A stretch of DNA of 64,000 bases from an uncultured Prevotellaceae bacterium (GTDB lineage Bacteria; Bacteroidota; Bacteroidia; Bacteroidales; Bacteroidaceae), in the NCBI GenBank assembly GCA_947166305.1, contig CAMVDV010000016.1, forward strand, positions 1 through 64,000, in the 5' to 3' direction. This document shows positions 15,758 through 25,390 of the stretch, piece by piece (position 1 is the first letter of the stretch; the number at the start of each line of letters is the position of its first letter). A model generated the notes under the pieces. That model was not told the origin of the DNA. It did not search any database and worked only from the letters and a program-made list of their open reading frames with translations. Made by a program: the position numbers and the translations under genes.

Positions 15758-17776
15758 CTAAATGATGTTGTTTCGCTTGAGAAGGGCCTTGATGTCGGGC
15801 TCTTTTCCTCTGAAGTTCTTGTAGAGGGTCAAGGGGTCGGCCGTGCCACCCCTTTGGAGTATTTCCTCTCGGAAACGTCGCCATGTGGCTTTATCCATGA
15901 TGCCTTTCTCCTGAAAGAGGCTGAATGCGTCGGCATCGAGCACTTCGGCCCACTTGTAACTGTAGTAGCCGGCGGCATATCCTCCGCTCATGATGTGGGA
16001 GAACTGTACGCTCATGTTTGTGCCATCGACGTGGTTGAGCAGCTGCGTCCTGCGCCATGCCTGCGTTTCGAAGTGCATGATGTCGTCGGAGAGCGGGCTT
16101 GTGATGGTATGATAGGCCATGTCGAGCATGGAAAAGCTGAGCTGTCTGATGCATAAGTAACCGCAGTGGAAGTTCCTGCTCTGGCGGATGCGGCGTATAA
16201 GTTCGTCGGGCAGCGGCTCTCCTGTCGTGTAGTGGAAGGCGAAGGTGTGGAGAAAGTCGGGCTCCGTGGCGAAGTTTTCCATGAGCTGCGACGGCAGTTC
16301 CACGAAGTCGCGGAGGACGTTTGTGCCGCTTTGTGCCTTGAAGTGGACTTGGGAGAAAACGCTGTGGAGGGCATGACCGAACTCGTGGAGGAAGGTTTCC
16401 ACTTCGCCCAGGGTCAGCAGGGAAGGCTTCTCGGCCGTAGGCTTCGTGAAGTTCATGACGATGCTGACGTGCGGACGGTGGTCGTGGCCTTCGTCGTCGA
16501 CGTATTGTTCCTGGAAGTCTGTCATCCAGGCACCGCTCTGTTTGTTGTCACGGGGAAAGAAGTCGGCGTAAAGGACAGCCAGAAACGTGCCGTCCTCATC
16601 GTAGATTTCGTAGGCATCCACGTCGGGGTGGTACACCTCGATGTCGGGCTCAGGGCGGAAGGTGATGCCGTAGAGCTTGGTGGCGAGGCCGAAGACGCCT
16701 TTCTTGACGTTTTCCAACTGGAAATAGGGACGGAGCATCTCGCTGTCGATGTTGTACTTTTCGAGCTGAAGCTTGTGGCTTAGGTATGCCCAGTCCCAGG
16801 GTTCGGGGCGCGTGGCGGAGAGATTCTCCACTTCCTCCCTTGCCACCGGCATGTAGGCCTCCAGGAGTTTCTCCGTGAGGTCTTCCACTTTGCTGCTCGA
16901 GCCTGCCATTCTGTTCTTGAGGGCGAAGTCTGCGTAGCAATCGAAGCCGAGCAGACGGGCCAACTCAAGGCGTAGGTTCACGATGCGGCGGACGATTTCG
17001 CGGTTGTCGCGTTCGTCGCCCTTGCAGCAGATGGTGTTTTTGGCGATAAACATCTGCCGTCGGAGCTCACGGTTGTCGGCGTAGGTGATGAAGGGGCCGA
17101 AGGATGGTGCCTGAAGGGTGAAGAGCCATCCCTGCTTGCCTTTTTCCTTGGCGGCGAGGGCTGCGGCCTCCCGAACCGTGTCGGGCAGGCCTTGGAGGTC
17201 GGCCTCGTTGGTGATGTGGAGTTCATACTGAGCCGTCTGTGCCAAGACGTTCTGGTCGAACTGCAAACCGAGTTGGGCCAGCTCCGTCTCTATTTGGGCA
17301 AAGCGCTCTTTGTCTGTTTCTGAAAGCAATGCTCCGCTGCGGATGAAGGCATCGAAAAGGTCGTCGAGGAGCTTCTTCTCGTCGGGTTTCAGCACCTCGG
17401 TCTTTGCATCGACGTGCTCCTTCACGGCCTTGACGCGGAGGAAGAGTTTCTCGTTGTGCATGATGCGAGCGTAGTGCTCGGTGAGCATGGGCGAGAGCTT
17501 CTGTGCCAGCGCGTCCATCTCGTCGGAAGTATTGGCGCTGAGCAGGTTGAAGAACAGGGATGTGGTGCGCTCCAAGAGCCTTCCCGTCTGGGGAGCGATG
17601 GTGTTCTGGAAAGTGGGAGGTTCTTGGCTCGACGCGATGCGTTCGATGGCCTCGTCCTCCTGCCGCATGGCCTCCAGGATGGCTGGCTCGTAGTCGGTCA
17701 GACGGATTTGGGAGAAGGGTATCGTGCCGTGCCGTGTCGGGAAATCAGGCTGGAGCAGTATGTTTACATTATTCAT
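15758..17776 (-). CDS. dcp: M3-family metallopeptidase, peptidyl-dipeptidase Dcp-like
   Basis: A 672-residue zinc peptidase. The metal site HEFGH is at 464-468 with the downstream glutamate in the expected helix, and the C-terminal YYSYKWAEVLDADAF segment is typical of Dcp/oligopeptidase A enzymes, which trim dipeptides or short peptides. No signal peptide is seen, so it is probably cytoplasmic. It is the first gene of a minus-strand operon (dcp, deaminase, ctpA, nrnA, hydrolase). A TACCTTTG box at 17868-17875 may be the promoter, giving a leader of about 85 bases. Confidence 0.92.
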   Translation of the reverse strand: MNNVNILLQPDFPTRHGTIPFSQIRLTDYEPAILEAMRQEDEAIERIASSQEPPTFQNTIAPQTGRLLERTTSLFFNLLSANTSDEMDALAQKLSPMLTEHYARIMHNEKLFLRVKAVKEHVDAKTEVLKPDEKKLLDDLFDAFIRSGALLSETDKERFAQIETELAQLGLQFDQNVLAQTAQYELHITNEADLQGLPDTVREAAALAAKEKGKQGWLFTLQAPSFGPFITYADNRELRRQMFIAKNTICCKGDERDNREIVRRIVNLRLELARLLGFDCYADFALKNRMAGSSSKVEDLTEKLLEAYMPVAREEVENLSATRPEPWDWAYLSHKLQLEKYNIDSEMLRPYFQLENVKKGVFGLATKLYGITFRPEPDIEVYHPDVDAYEIYDEDGTFLAVLYADFFPRDNKQSGAWMTDFQEQYVDDEGHDHRPHVSIVMNFTKPTAEKPSLLTLGEVETFLHEFGHALHSVFSQVHFKAQSGTNVLRDFVELPSQLMENFATEPDFLHTFAFHYTTGEPLPDELIRRIRQSRNFHCGYLCIRQLSFSMLDMAYHTITSPLSDDIMHFETQAWRRTQLLNHVDGTNMSVQFSHIMSGGYAAGYYSYKWAEVLDADAFSLFQEKGIMDKATWRRFREEILQRGGTADPLTLYKNFRGKEPDIKALLKRNNII

Positions 17777-17877
17777 AATACGCGCGCGTAGGAAAGTGGC
17801 TGTGCATCCTCACCGCCTCCCCCGATGGGAAGAAGCCTTCGGGTTGTCTGCCACTTCATTTGGCGTGCAAAGGTACG

Positions 17878-17919
17878 AAGAAAAATTAAAAATTAAAAAT
17901 TAAAAATTAAAAATTGATA
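17878..17919. repeat. AAATTAAAA tandem repeat
   Basis: About four to five copies of a 9-base AAATTAAAA unit lie next to the dcp promoter box. A complementary T-rich run (18233-18265) lies on the other side of the same gap. Confidence 0.7.
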
Positions 17920-18054
17920 GTTGAAAGCCTAAAACGGTTTTTGAAAACTTCAAATGACAAAAACTTCATGGCAAAAACAAACGGGACGCGCCTGCCCGAT
18001 TCCTCCCGCGACATTGCGTGGCTGTCAACTCCGCGCGCGTCATTCATTGCATGG

Positions 18055-18133
18055 TCATGATGCTGCAATTGCAGGGTCATGATGTTGCAATTGCATGGTC
18101 ATGACCCTGCAAACAGAACCCTGTAGGGTGTCG
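18055..18133. repeat. Composite dispersed repeat, copy 2 (inverted)
   Basis: Units start at 18055, 18077 and 18099 (period 22; core TCATGAnnnTGCAATTGCA), followed by AACCCTGTAGGGTG (18117-18130). The arm and palindrome are in reverse order compared with copy 1, and the reverse complement aligns well with copy 1 across the junction. Confidence 0.9.
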
Positions 18134-18274
18134 GCAAGCGTAAAACGGCGAGAGATTATTTATCGGCTTTTGTGGGAGGGCGGACACACCACGGCGCGAC
18201 CCTACATTTCGACAGTTTTCAAGTCGCAACCATCAATTTTTAATTTTTAATTTTTTATTGTTAATTATTCTTTG

Positions 18275-18282
18275 TAACTTTG
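18275..18282 (+). promoter_or_regulatory. Probable minus-7 box of nadE
   Basis: TAACTTTG matches TAnnTTTG and lies 37 bases before the nadE ATG. The minus-33 position is only T-rich. Confidence 0.5.
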
Positions 18283-18319
18283 CGGTGGAAAACATCTAAA
18301 ACACTAAAAAACGCAAGTC

Positions 18320-20254
18320 ATGAACCATGGATTCGTAAAGGTGGCTTCGGCCATCCCGTCGGTCAAGGTTGCCGACCCGCAGTACAACGTGGAGCAGATA
18401 GAATCGCTCGTCATCCAGGCAGAAGGCAAAGGCATAGAAATCATCTGCCTGCCAGAGCTTTCGCTCACAGCCTATTCCTGTGGCGACCTCTTCCAGCAGC
18501 AATTGCTCCTCGACGAGGCAGAGATGGCGCTCATCCACCTGATGAACACCACGCGAGGCCTCAACATCATCAGCATCATCGGCTTGCCCGTGGCCTATCG
18601 CGGCGCGTTGCTCAACTGCGCAGCCGTCGTCCAGCGTGGCAAAATCCTCGGCCTCGTGCCTAAGACATACCTGCCCAACTACAAGGAATTCTACGAGAAA
18701 CGGTGGTTCCAGAGCGGCGCCGATGCCCCGGAAGGCACGGTGCTCATCTGCGGACAGCAGGTGAAGGTGAGCTCCCACCTGCTCTTCAGCACGCCATCCT
18801 GCACTTTCGGCATCGAACTCTGCGAAGACCTCTGGGCACCCATCCCGCCCAGTTCGATGCTCACCCTGCAGGGTGCCGACATCATCTTCAACCTCAGCGC
18901 CGACAGCGATGCTGTGGGCAAGTACACATACCTGCAAGGTCTGCTCGCAGGCCAAAGCTCGCGCACCATTAGCGGCTACGTCTATTGCGCATGCGGCTAC
19001 GGCGAGAGCACTCAGGACGTGGTCTTCAGCGGCAAAGCCCTCATCTACGAGAACGGCATCCTGCTCGCCGAGGCTAAGCGACACCAGCTCGTGCCGCAGA
19101 TGCTCGAGGCTGAAATCGACGTGGAGCGCCTCCGTAGCGAGAGAAGGAAGAACACTACCTTCGCAGCATGTCAGGCATGGTGCCTCAAGGCCGAAGGACA
19201 ATGGCAGACGGTCGACACCGAGCGCGTCCCAGCCCGACCCTTCTCCCTCACCAGAGCCGTCGATCCCCATCCATTTGTCCCCACGGGTAAGCGGCTCGAC
19301 GAACGCTGTGCCGAGATACTCGACATTCAAATAGAAGGATTAGCCAAGCGCATTCAGCACACTGGGTCACAGACTGTTGTCCTTGGCATCAGCGGTGGGC
19401 TCGACAGCACCCTCGCCCTTCTTGTCTGCGTCGGCACCTTCGATAAGCTCGGCCTCAGTCGTCGTGGCATCGTAGGCATCACCATGCCAGGATTTGGCAC
19501 TACGGATCGCACCTATACCAACGCCGTCAATCTCATGAAGCTGCTCGGCATCACCATCCGCGAAATCAGCATCCGCGAGGCTTGCCTGCAACATTTCGCC
19601 GACCTCGGACTCGATGCCGACAAGCACGACGTGACCTACGAGAATAGCCAAGCGCGCGAGCGGACACAAATCCTCATGGATGCGGCAAACCAGACCAACG
19701 GCTTCGTCGTGGGGACCGGCGACCTCAGCGAACTGGCCCTCGGATGGGCAACGTACAACGGCGACCATATGTCGATGTACGGCGTGAATGCATCCGTTCC
19801 GAAAACGCTTGTCCGCCACCTCGTCCGTTGGGTTGCCGACCACACGAAGGACGAAATCACCGCTCAGACGCTGCTCGACATCGTGGATACCCCCATCTCG
19901 CCCGAACTCATCCCCGCCGACGAGCAGGGAAACATCACGCAGAAGACGGAAGACCTCGTCGGCCCTTACGAACTCCACGACTTCTTCCTCTACTATATGC
20001 TCAGGTGGGGCTTCCGCCCGGCCAAGATATATCTACTGGCACGCCAAGCCTTTGGGCAAACATTCGACGACGCCACCATCCGGAAGTGGCTTCGCACATT
20101 CTGCCATCGCTTCTTCTCCCAGCAGTTTAAGCGTAGCTGTCTACCCGACGGACCGAAGGTTGGCAGTTGTTCCCTCAGCCCAAGAGGCGACTGGCGAATG
20201 CCAAGCGACGCCTCAGCCTCGCTCTGGCTCAAGGAATGCGACGAGCTTGGATGA
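18320..20254 (+). CDS. nadE: Glutamine-dependent NAD+ synthetase
   Basis: This 644-residue enzyme converts nicotinic acid adenine dinucleotide to NAD using glutamine and ATP, the last step of NAD synthesis. The N-terminal nitrilase-type glutaminase domain (about 1-290) has its glutamate in LPELSLTAY (E46), a lysine in VPKTYLPNY and the cysteine nucleophile in GIELCEDLW. The C-terminal synthetase domain has the ATP-binding SGGLDST loop at 358-364. The length matches the long, glutamine-dependent form. A GH43 gene follows after 21 bases on the same strand, although the two functions look unrelated. Confidence 0.96.
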   Translation: MNHGFVKVASAIPSVKVADPQYNVEQIESLVIQAEGKGIEIICLPELSLTAYSCGDLFQQQLLLDEAEMALIHLMNTTRGLNIISIIGLPVAYRGALLNCAAVVQRGKILGLVPKTYLPNYKEFYEKRWFQSGADAPEGTVLICGQQVKVSSHLLFSTPSCTFGIELCEDLWAPIPPSSMLTLQGADIIFNLSADSDAVGKYTYLQGLLAGQSSRTISGYVYCACGYGESTQDVVFSGKALIYENGILLAEAKRHQLVPQMLEAEIDVERLRSERRKNTTFAACQAWCLKAEGQWQTVDTERVPARPFSLTRAVDPHPFVPTGKRLDERCAEILDIQIEGLAKRIQHTGSQTVVLGISGGLDSTLALLVCVGTFDKLGLSRRGIVGITMPGFGTTDRTYTNAVNLMKLLGITIREISIREACLQHFADLGLDADKHDVTYENSQARERTQILMDAANQTNGFVVGTGDLSELALGWATYNGDHMSMYGVNASVPKTLVRHLVRWVADHTKDEITAQTLLDIVDTPISPELIPADEQGNITQKTEDLVGPYELHDFFLYYMLRWGFRPAKIYLLARQAFGQTFDDATIRKWLRTFCHRFFSQQFKRSCLPDGPKVGSCSLSPRGDWRMPSDASASLWLKECDELG

Positions 20255-20275
20255 AAGAATGGAAATTGACCTACC

Positions 20276-22015
20276 ATGAAACAAACAAGAATTTGGTTGG
20301 CAGCGCTCTGCTTCCTGACAGCAACCATCAGCTCCTTGGGCAAACACCTCAATCGGAATCGCGTAGTCACCAACCCCATTGACCTCGACTACGCCTTCAC
20401 ACACAACCACAACGAAGGCAGAGAAGCCGCAGACCCCACAGTCATACTCTTCGGCGGGCGTTACTATCTCTTCGTCTCGATGTCCTATGGTTATTGGAGT
20501 TCCGATGATATGCAGCACTGGAAGTTCATCACGAACGACATCCTGCCGTTCAGCAACTATTCACCGGCCGTCATGTCCTACAAGGGAGAGCTTTACTTCA
20601 TGGCCTCCTACACGAACTCACTCTACAAGACCTCCACGCCCGAGGACGGCAACTCCTGGGTGCTCGTCACCGACAAACTACGTCCTTACCCCGACAATTC
20701 CGCCCGTACGGCAGTGGACCCCTATCTTTTTGTCGACGACGACGAGCGCGTCTACCTCTACTGGGGCTGTAGCATGAAAGAACCAATCATGGGCGTTGAG
20801 CTAGATCCCGATAACGGCTTCCAGGACAAAGGCGAGCCCGTAGCCCTTATCGAACATCACGAAAAGACCTATGGGTGGGAATGTCGCGGTCACAAGAACG
20901 AGACATCGGAGCCAAGCAGCAGCGAAGGAGCTGCCATGCTGAAGCATAACGGGCGATACTACCTGCAATATGCCGGACCGGGCACAGAGTTCGACTGCTA
21001 CGGCGATGCCCTCTACACATCACAGTCTCCCCTTGGCCCCTTCGAGCATCACCCCGCTTCGCCCTTCAGCATTAAGCCTGGGGGGTGGATGACGGGCGCT
21101 GGTCACGGCGACACGTTTCAGGACAAGCATGGCAACTGGTGGCACGTCGCTACAACGGTCGTCTGTCAACGTTTCCTCATGGAGCGTAGGATAGCTTTCT
21201 GGCCGCTCTTCTTCACGGACGACGGAGGCTTGTGTGCCATCACCCACATCGGCGACGAGCCATACGTCCTGCCAGACAGCAAGAAGGACTGGCAACGACA
21301 GTCGCCCGCAACGGGATGGGCTGACATCTCTGTAGGGAAAAGCATCACAGCCTCTTCGCAGATGGAGAAACATCCAGCATGGATGGCTGCCGACAACAGC
21401 ATCAGGACATGGTGGAGCGCGACGTCCGGCAATCCGGGCGAGTGGCTCATGATAGATATGGGGCGGAAGTGCCGCATCGATGCCGTTCAACCGAACTTTG
21501 CCGACGAAGGGTTTGGTCGCTATGATGCTCAAAATCCTAAGTCACCCTATCGATATACAGTGGACACATCGTCCGACGGCATCAATTGGCAGACAGTCAT
21601 TGACCGCTCACAAAACACCGATACACGTCCTCACGAATTGCTCGTACTCCCTAAACCTGTGCATGCTCGCTTCGTAAGGGTCAACAATGTTGCCGTACTC
21701 TCAGGCAAATTCTCAGCATACGACCTCCGTGTCTTCGGCAAGTCAAAGGAGCGTAAACCAGAAGCCGTCAAGTCGTTCAAGGCCGAAAGAGGTCAAGATC
21801 GCCGTCGCATCATGCTCACATGGCAAAAGACGAAGCGCGCCACATCCTATATGGTACGTTGGGGCATACGGCCAGACGAACTCTTGAATGCCTGCAAGAC
21901 TGCCAGTCCAGAGCTTGAGCTTGGATTGCTTTCCACCGACCAAGAATACTTTTTCCGTGTAGACGCTCTTAATGAAGGCGGTATCACGCATGGAAAGACA
22001 ATAATAAAAAAATAA
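20276..22015 (+). CDS. GH43-family glycoside hydrolase with discoidin and FN3-like domains
   Basis: A 579-residue secreted glycosidase. After a signal peptide (about 1-22) comes a five-bladed GH43 domain with the expected acids: D53 in AADPTVI, an aspartate in AVDPYLF and a glutamate in SSSEGAAML. GH43 enzymes are mostly beta-xylosidases, alpha-arabinofuranosidases or related galactan enzymes acting on plant polysaccharides. A F5/8-type (discoidin) carbohydrate-binding domain follows (about 345-480; KHPAWMAADNSIRTWW is typical), then an FN3-like domain (about 490-575). No SusC/SusD pair is nearby, so it is not part of a visible polysaccharide utilisation locus. Exact substrate unknown. Confidence 0.88.
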   Translation: MKQTRIWLAALCFLTATISSLGKHLNRNRVVTNPIDLDYAFTHNHNEGREAADPTVILFGGRYYLFVSMSYGYWSSDDMQHWKFITNDILPFSNYSPAVMSYKGELYFMASYTNSLYKTSTPEDGNSWVLVTDKLRPYPDNSARTAVDPYLFVDDDERVYLYWGCSMKEPIMGVELDPDNGFQDKGEPVALIEHHEKTYGWECRGHKNETSEPSSSEGAAMLKHNGRYYLQYAGPGTEFDCYGDALYTSQSPLGPFEHHPASPFSIKPGGWMTGAGHGDTFQDKHGNWWHVATTVVCQRFLMERRIAFWPLFFTDDGGLCAITHIGDEPYVLPDSKKDWQRQSPATGWADISVGKSITASSQMEKHPAWMAADNSIRTWWSATSGNPGEWLMIDMGRKCRIDAVQPNFADEGFGRYDAQNPKSPYRYTVDTSSDGINWQTVIDRSQNTDTRPHELLVLPKPVHARFVRVNNVAVLSGKFSAYDLRVFGKSKERKPEAVKSFKAERGQDRRRIMLTWQKTKRATSYMVRWGIRPDELLNACKTASPELELGLLSTDQEYFFRVDALNEGGITHGKTIIKK

Positions 22016-22046
22016 TTTCATTTACCTAAAACTAACCCATTATCTA

Positions 22047-23384
22047 ATGAATGTAGAAAAAATCATGCAAGGCCTGGAACAAAAGCATCCAGGCGAAAGA
22101 GAGTATCTTCAAGCCGTCCGCGAAGTGCTGGAAAGCATAGCGGATGTCTACAACAAGCACCCAGAGTTCGAGAAGGCAAAGATCGTGGAACGCCTCGTCG
22201 AGCCAGAGCGTATCATCACCTTCCGTGTGCCCTGGGTGGACGACAAGGGCGAGGTTCAGGTCAACCTCGGCTACCGTGTGCAGTTCAACAGCGCCATCGG
22301 TCCCTACAAAGGCGGTTTGCGTTTCCATGCTTCTGTGAACCTTTCCATCCTCAAGTTCCTTGGCTTCGAACAGACATTCAAGAATGCTTTAACCACACTC
22401 CCCATGGGTGGTGGCAAAGGCGGCAGCGACTTCTCTCCAAGAGGGAAGAGCGATGCAGAAATCATGCGCTTCTGTCAAGCCTTCATGTCAGAGCTCTTCA
22501 AGTACATCGGCCCAGATGTTGACGTGCCGGCGGGTGACATTGGAGTCGGCGGACGCGAGATTGGCTACCTTTTTGGCATGTATAAGAAGCTCACGACGCA
22601 GTTCCATGCAGCCACTCTGACAGGCAAAGGCTTGGAATGGGGCGGAAGTATCCTTCGTCCGGAGGCAACAGGTTTCGGTGCCCTCTACTTCGTCAACCAG
22701 ATGATGCAAACACATGGTCTCGACATAAAGGGAAAGACTGTTGCCCTCAGCGGCTTCGGCAACGTGGCATGGGGTGCAGCAAAGAAGGCGACGGAGCTTG
22801 GGGCAAAGGTCATCACCATCAGCGGTCCCGACGGATACATCTACGATCCTGCCGGTCTCGACGCTGATAAGATAGACTATATGCTCGAACTTCGTGCCAG
22901 CGGAAACGACATCTGCCAGCCTTACGCCGAAAGGTTTGCCGGCTCAACCTTCTTCGAGGGCAGGAAACCATGGGAGCAGAAGGCCGACATCTACCTTCCT
23001 TGTGCCACACAGAACGAGCTCAATGGCGAAGATGCCGACAGGATTCTTCAGAACAAGCCGCTTTGCGTGGCCGAGGTAAGCAACATGGGTTGCACGGCAG
23101 AGGCAGTCGAGAAGTTCATCAAGGCAAGGCAACTCTTTGCTCCGGGCAAGGCCGTGAATGCAGGAGGCGTAGCGACTTCGGGTCTTGAGATGACGCAGAA
23201 TTCGATGAGAATCAGTTGGTCGGCCGAGGAAGTCGACAAGCGTTTGCATCAAATCATGGCAGGCATCCATGAACAATGCGTCAAGTATGGCAAGGAAGAC
23301 GGCTACGTCAACTACGTCAAGGGTGCAAACATCGCCGGCTTCATGAAGGTTGCCAAAGCCATGATGGCACAAGGCATCGTGTAG
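22047..23384 (+). CDS. gdhA: NADP-specific glutamate dehydrogenase
   Basis: A 445-residue hexameric-type glutamate dehydrogenase that makes glutamate from 2-oxoglutarate and ammonia with NADPH. Hallmarks are GPYKGGLRFH, the catalytic region LPMGGGKGGSDF, DVPAGDIGVGGREIGY and the Rossmann motif GFGNVAWG. The length equals that of the bacterial NADP enzymes. The last 24 bases of the gene, including the stop, are repeated twice downstream (23426-23449 and 23470-23493), a duplication outside the coding region. A large hairpin at 23513-23547 separates it from the convergent yggS. Confidence 0.96.
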   Translation: MNVEKIMQGLEQKHPGEREYLQAVREVLESIADVYNKHPEFEKAKIVERLVEPERIITFRVPWVDDKGEVQVNLGYRVQFNSAIGPYKGGLRFHASVNLSILKFLGFEQTFKNALTTLPMGGGKGGSDFSPRGKSDAEIMRFCQAFMSELFKYIGPDVDVPAGDIGVGGREIGYLFGMYKKLTTQFHAATLTGKGLEWGGSILRPEATGFGALYFVNQMMQTHGLDIKGKTVALSGFGNVAWGAAKKATELGAKVITISGPDGYIYDPAGLDADKIDYMLELRASGNDICQPYAERFAGSTFFEGRKPWEQKADIYLPCATQNELNGEDADRILQNKPLCVAEVSNMGCTAEAVEKFIKARQLFAPGKAVNAGGVATSGLEMTQNSMRISWSAEEVDKRLHQIMAGIHEQCVKYGKEDGYVNYVKGANIAGFMKVAKAMMAQGIV

Positions 23385-23493
23385 CGGAAAGCTCGGCGAG
23401 CGCAGCGAAGCCAAGGCTTTCGTTCATGATGGCACAAGGCATCGTGTAGCGAAGCCAAGGCTTTCGTTCATGATGGCACAAGGCATCGTGTAA
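23361..23493 (+). repeat. Three copies of the gdhA 3' end
   Basis: The final 24 bases of gdhA (23361-23384) recur at 23426-23449 and, with TAA in place of TAG, at 23470-23493. Between copies lies GCGAAGCCAAGGCTTTCGTT (twice). Copy distances are 65 and 44 bases; 44 is twice the 22-bp period found at other intergenic sites. Confidence 0.85.
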
Positions 23494-23512
23494 GTGAACG
23501 AAGGTTTCTATA

Positions 23513-23547
23513 AGAAAGGGAGCGAAGTTATTCTTCACTCCCTTTCT
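23513..23547. terminator. Bidirectional terminator between gdhA and yggS
   Basis: AGAAAGGGAGCGAAG (23513-23527) pairs with 23533-23547 with a single mismatch across a TTATT loop. The right arm contains the yggS stop codon. The position between convergent genes fits a shared terminator. Confidence 0.7.
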
Positions 23548-24224
23548 CCGAATATGAGACTTCCTATGCGGACCATGTTCGAACCGTGGCGGACGGCAAT
23601 AGGATAGTCGTGGCTCATGCCCCAACTGCGAATGTCCCAACCGCCATTAACCATTGAGGATTGACCATTGACCGTTGACCATTGGCCATTAATGGTGTTG
23701 AACAACTGGTTGGCACGCTCGAAGTCATTGGCGATGCGGACTTCGTCGTCGGTGTTCGTGGCCATGCACATGAGGCCTCGGATGCTGACGTTCCGGTACT
23801 CACGCCACACGCCGCTCTGCATGTAGGCAAGGAGTTCGTCGGGCAGGAAGCCGAACTTTGTCTCTTCCTGGGCAACGTGTACTTGCATTAGGACGGGGAT
23901 GATGCGTCCCAGGCGTCCGGCCTGCTTGTCGATCTCGCGAAGCAAGTGGTCGCTATCGACAGCATGAATGAGGCTGACGAAAGGGGCGATGTACTTCACT
24001 TTGTTGGTCTGCAAGTGCCCAATGAAGTGCCATTCGATGTCCTGGGGCAAGGCTTCGTGCTTCTGCACCATTTCCTGCACATGACTTTCGCCGAAGATGC
24101 GCTGTCCGGCATCGTAGGCTTCCTGTATCATCTCTGCTGGATGATACTTGCTGACGGCCACGAGTTTGACTTCGGGGGGCAGCGTTTGCTTGATTTTACT
24201 TATCTGTTCCTTCGGACTTTCCAT
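23535..24224 (-). CDS. yggS: PLP homeostasis protein, YggS/PROSC family
   Basis: A 229-residue pyridoxal-phosphate-binding protein with the PLP lysine K26 in VAVSKYHP, GESHVQE (usually GENRVQE), WHFIGHLQTNK and the C-terminal GMSHDYPIAVRHGSNMVRIGS. The family keeps free PLP and amino-acid pools balanced. The ATG at 24224 aligns the N terminus with other Bacteroidales members; an ATG at 24251 would add nine residues. Residues about 176-195 (TINGQWSTVNGQSSMVNG) are an extra, repeat-encoded segment just before the conserved GMSHD, so a heptamer repeat seems to have entered the frame. The gene overlaps the end of the DUF4494 gene by 29 bases. Confidence 0.9.
   Translation of the reverse strand: MESPKEQISKIKQTLPPEVKLVAVSKYHPAEMIQEAYDAGQRIFGESHVQEMVQKHEALPQDIEWHFIGHLQTNKVKYIAPFVSLIHAVDSDHLLREIDKQAGRLGRIIPVLMQVHVAQEETKFGFLPDELLAYMQSGVWREYRNVSIRGLMCMATNTDDEVRIANDFERANQLFNTINGQWSTVNGQSSMVNGGWDIRSWGMSHDYPIAVRHGSNMVRIGSLIFGERE
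23646..23697. repeat. In-frame TTGACCA heptamer repeat inside yggS
   Basis: About seven degenerate copies of TTGACCA/TTGGCCA lie in the yggS reading frame and encode the S/N/G-rich insert before the conserved C-terminal motif. The same heptamer occurs in frame in the FAD oxidoreductase gene (39700-39829) and near 35190 in the apgM-like gene. Confidence 0.8.
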
Positions 24225-24666
24225 TATCTTCTGCTTTGAACTTGAAGACATCTATAATGGGCGTCTCGGCGATAGAGACGACGACCCACTCGCCCAGAGT
24301 GCCCTTCATGCATTCATCGAGGCGACTGACAGCGCGATGGAAGTCGTTGGCCTGCACGAGGGCCGACTGCACGGTGCGCTTTTCCACGCCGGATTTCTCG
24401 TCGATAGTGATGTAGGCAATACGTGCCTTGAACCAACGGTCGTCGTTTAGGTCTTCACTGTCGAAGAGATCGGTGAGACGGGCACGCTTGATGTCGGTCA
24501 CGATGAACTCTCCCGACATGAATGGTGTTATCTCTTCGATGAAACGCTTCTCAGCTTCGGTGAAACTGAGTGCATCGACCAAATATGTCTCTGTGGTCTT
24601 CTTGATGAGACCGCTTTCCAAGGTCTTGTCATAACGGACCTTGCATTCAAACCATTCGCTTTGCAT
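24196..24666 (-). CDS. DUF4494 domain protein
   Basis: A 156-residue protein beginning MQSEWFECKVRYDKT and containing YLVDALSFTEAEKRFIEE, the signature of DUF4494, a family found in Bacteroidetes chromosomes and in their phages. The biochemical role is unknown. It has no signal peptide or membrane segment, and the tail is charged. I chose the ATG at 24666 because the family starts with this WFECKVRY segment; an earlier ATG at 24732 would run into a TAACTTTG promoter box at 24730-24737. Its end overlaps the start of yggS, which suggests co-transcription. Confidence 0.85.
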   Translation of the reverse strand: MQSEWFECKVRYDKTLESGLIKKTTETYLVDALSFTEAEKRFIEEITPFMSGEFIVTDIKRARLTDLFDSEDLNDDRWFKARIAYITIDEKSGVEKRTVQSALVQANDFHRAVSRLDECMKGTLGEWVVVSIAETPIIDVFKFKAEDNGKSEGTDK

Positions 24667-24955
24667 GTTCTTTATTTCTTTTATTATTTTAGTCGTTTGG
24701 GATAAGTCCTGTAAAGACGTACCAAAAGACAAAGTTACGGATTTTTTCTTAATAGCGAATGTTTTCTTATAAAGTTTTTGCCGAAAGAAAGAATAAATGT
24801 TTCAAATGCTCGCTGAACTTACGTTTATTTTCAGAAGATACCTTAAATACACGCCACATCCGTTTAGTGGAGAAAACTTATTGAATTAATCGAAATCGCT
24901 CACGTTCGGCCAATTGCAAGCACGCTTGCTTGGCTCTCGCTCAATCGCGACAATT
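24667..24955. other. Intergenic region upstream of DUF4494
   Basis: There is no gene in these bases. A TAACTTTG box on the minus strand (24730-24737) is the likely promoter of the DUF4494/yggS pair. A tight GCAAGC-AC-GCTTGC hairpin lies at 24916-24929 within a stretch of short inverted words. Confidence 0.6.
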
Positions 24956-25243
24956 CTAAATAGTTTTCCTTAAAGCAGACACGACTTCCTTTTTGAAGTT
25001 GCCAATCATTTTGAAAAATGGACTTCCGAATCTGCTTTCGATGCAAACAGGACGGCTGAAGCGTATGGTTTCAGCTTCCCAGCTGTGTAGGCAAAAGTCC
25101 TCTTCGTTCCGACATTCCACATGGTCACCTGTCACTACATAGTAGCCTTCAATCTCGCCAGCATGAACGAAGAGGGCAATTGAGGGCTGAAATTGCAGAT
25201 TATTTGGCGAAAGGGATAATTTTTGGGGGTATACGTATAGCTG
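24956..25243 (-). pseudogene. Remnant reading frame without a start codon
   Basis: Ninety-five codons are open on the minus strand and end in TAG at 24956. The translation is protein-like (for example HAGEIEGYYVVTGDHVEC and RFGSPFFKMIGNFKKEVV) with balanced composition, but there is no suitable ATG, GTG or TTG near the front. The frame is closed by a TGA exactly where a 22-bp repeat array begins (25244). I read this as the 3' part of a decayed gene whose 5' part was lost or replaced at the array. I do not recognise the family. It could also be a chance open frame. Confidence 0.4.
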
Positions 25244-25245
25244 TC

Positions 25246-25333
25246 AAACTACACACGAGTAGTTTGCAAACTATTCACTAGTAAATCGCAATTTATCCAT
25301 TAGTAAATTGCAAATTACACATTAGTAGTTTGG
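25246..25333. repeat. 22-bp tandem array, four hairpin-forming units
   Basis: Units start at 25246, 25268, 25290 and 25312. Each unit is a degenerate inverted repeat such as AAACTA...TAGTTT or AATTTA...TAAATT spanning about 20 bases, with a GC dinucleotide between units. Sequence identity between units is modest but the period is exact. Confidence 0.9.
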
Positions 25334-25390
25334 ACATGGCTCAGGCGTGGAAGGGTTTCGTCGCCTGATAACTTTTTAACATTTTAACCT

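Larger units (their letters stand above)
17777..18319. other. Divergent intergenic region between dcp and nadE
   Basis: No gene is seen in these 543 bases. They hold a TACCTTTG box for dcp (17868-17875), an A-rich 9-base repeat (17878-17919), a composite 22-bp array (18055-18133), a T-rich run (18233-18265) and a TAACTTTG box for nadE (18275-18282). Confidence 0.7.
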
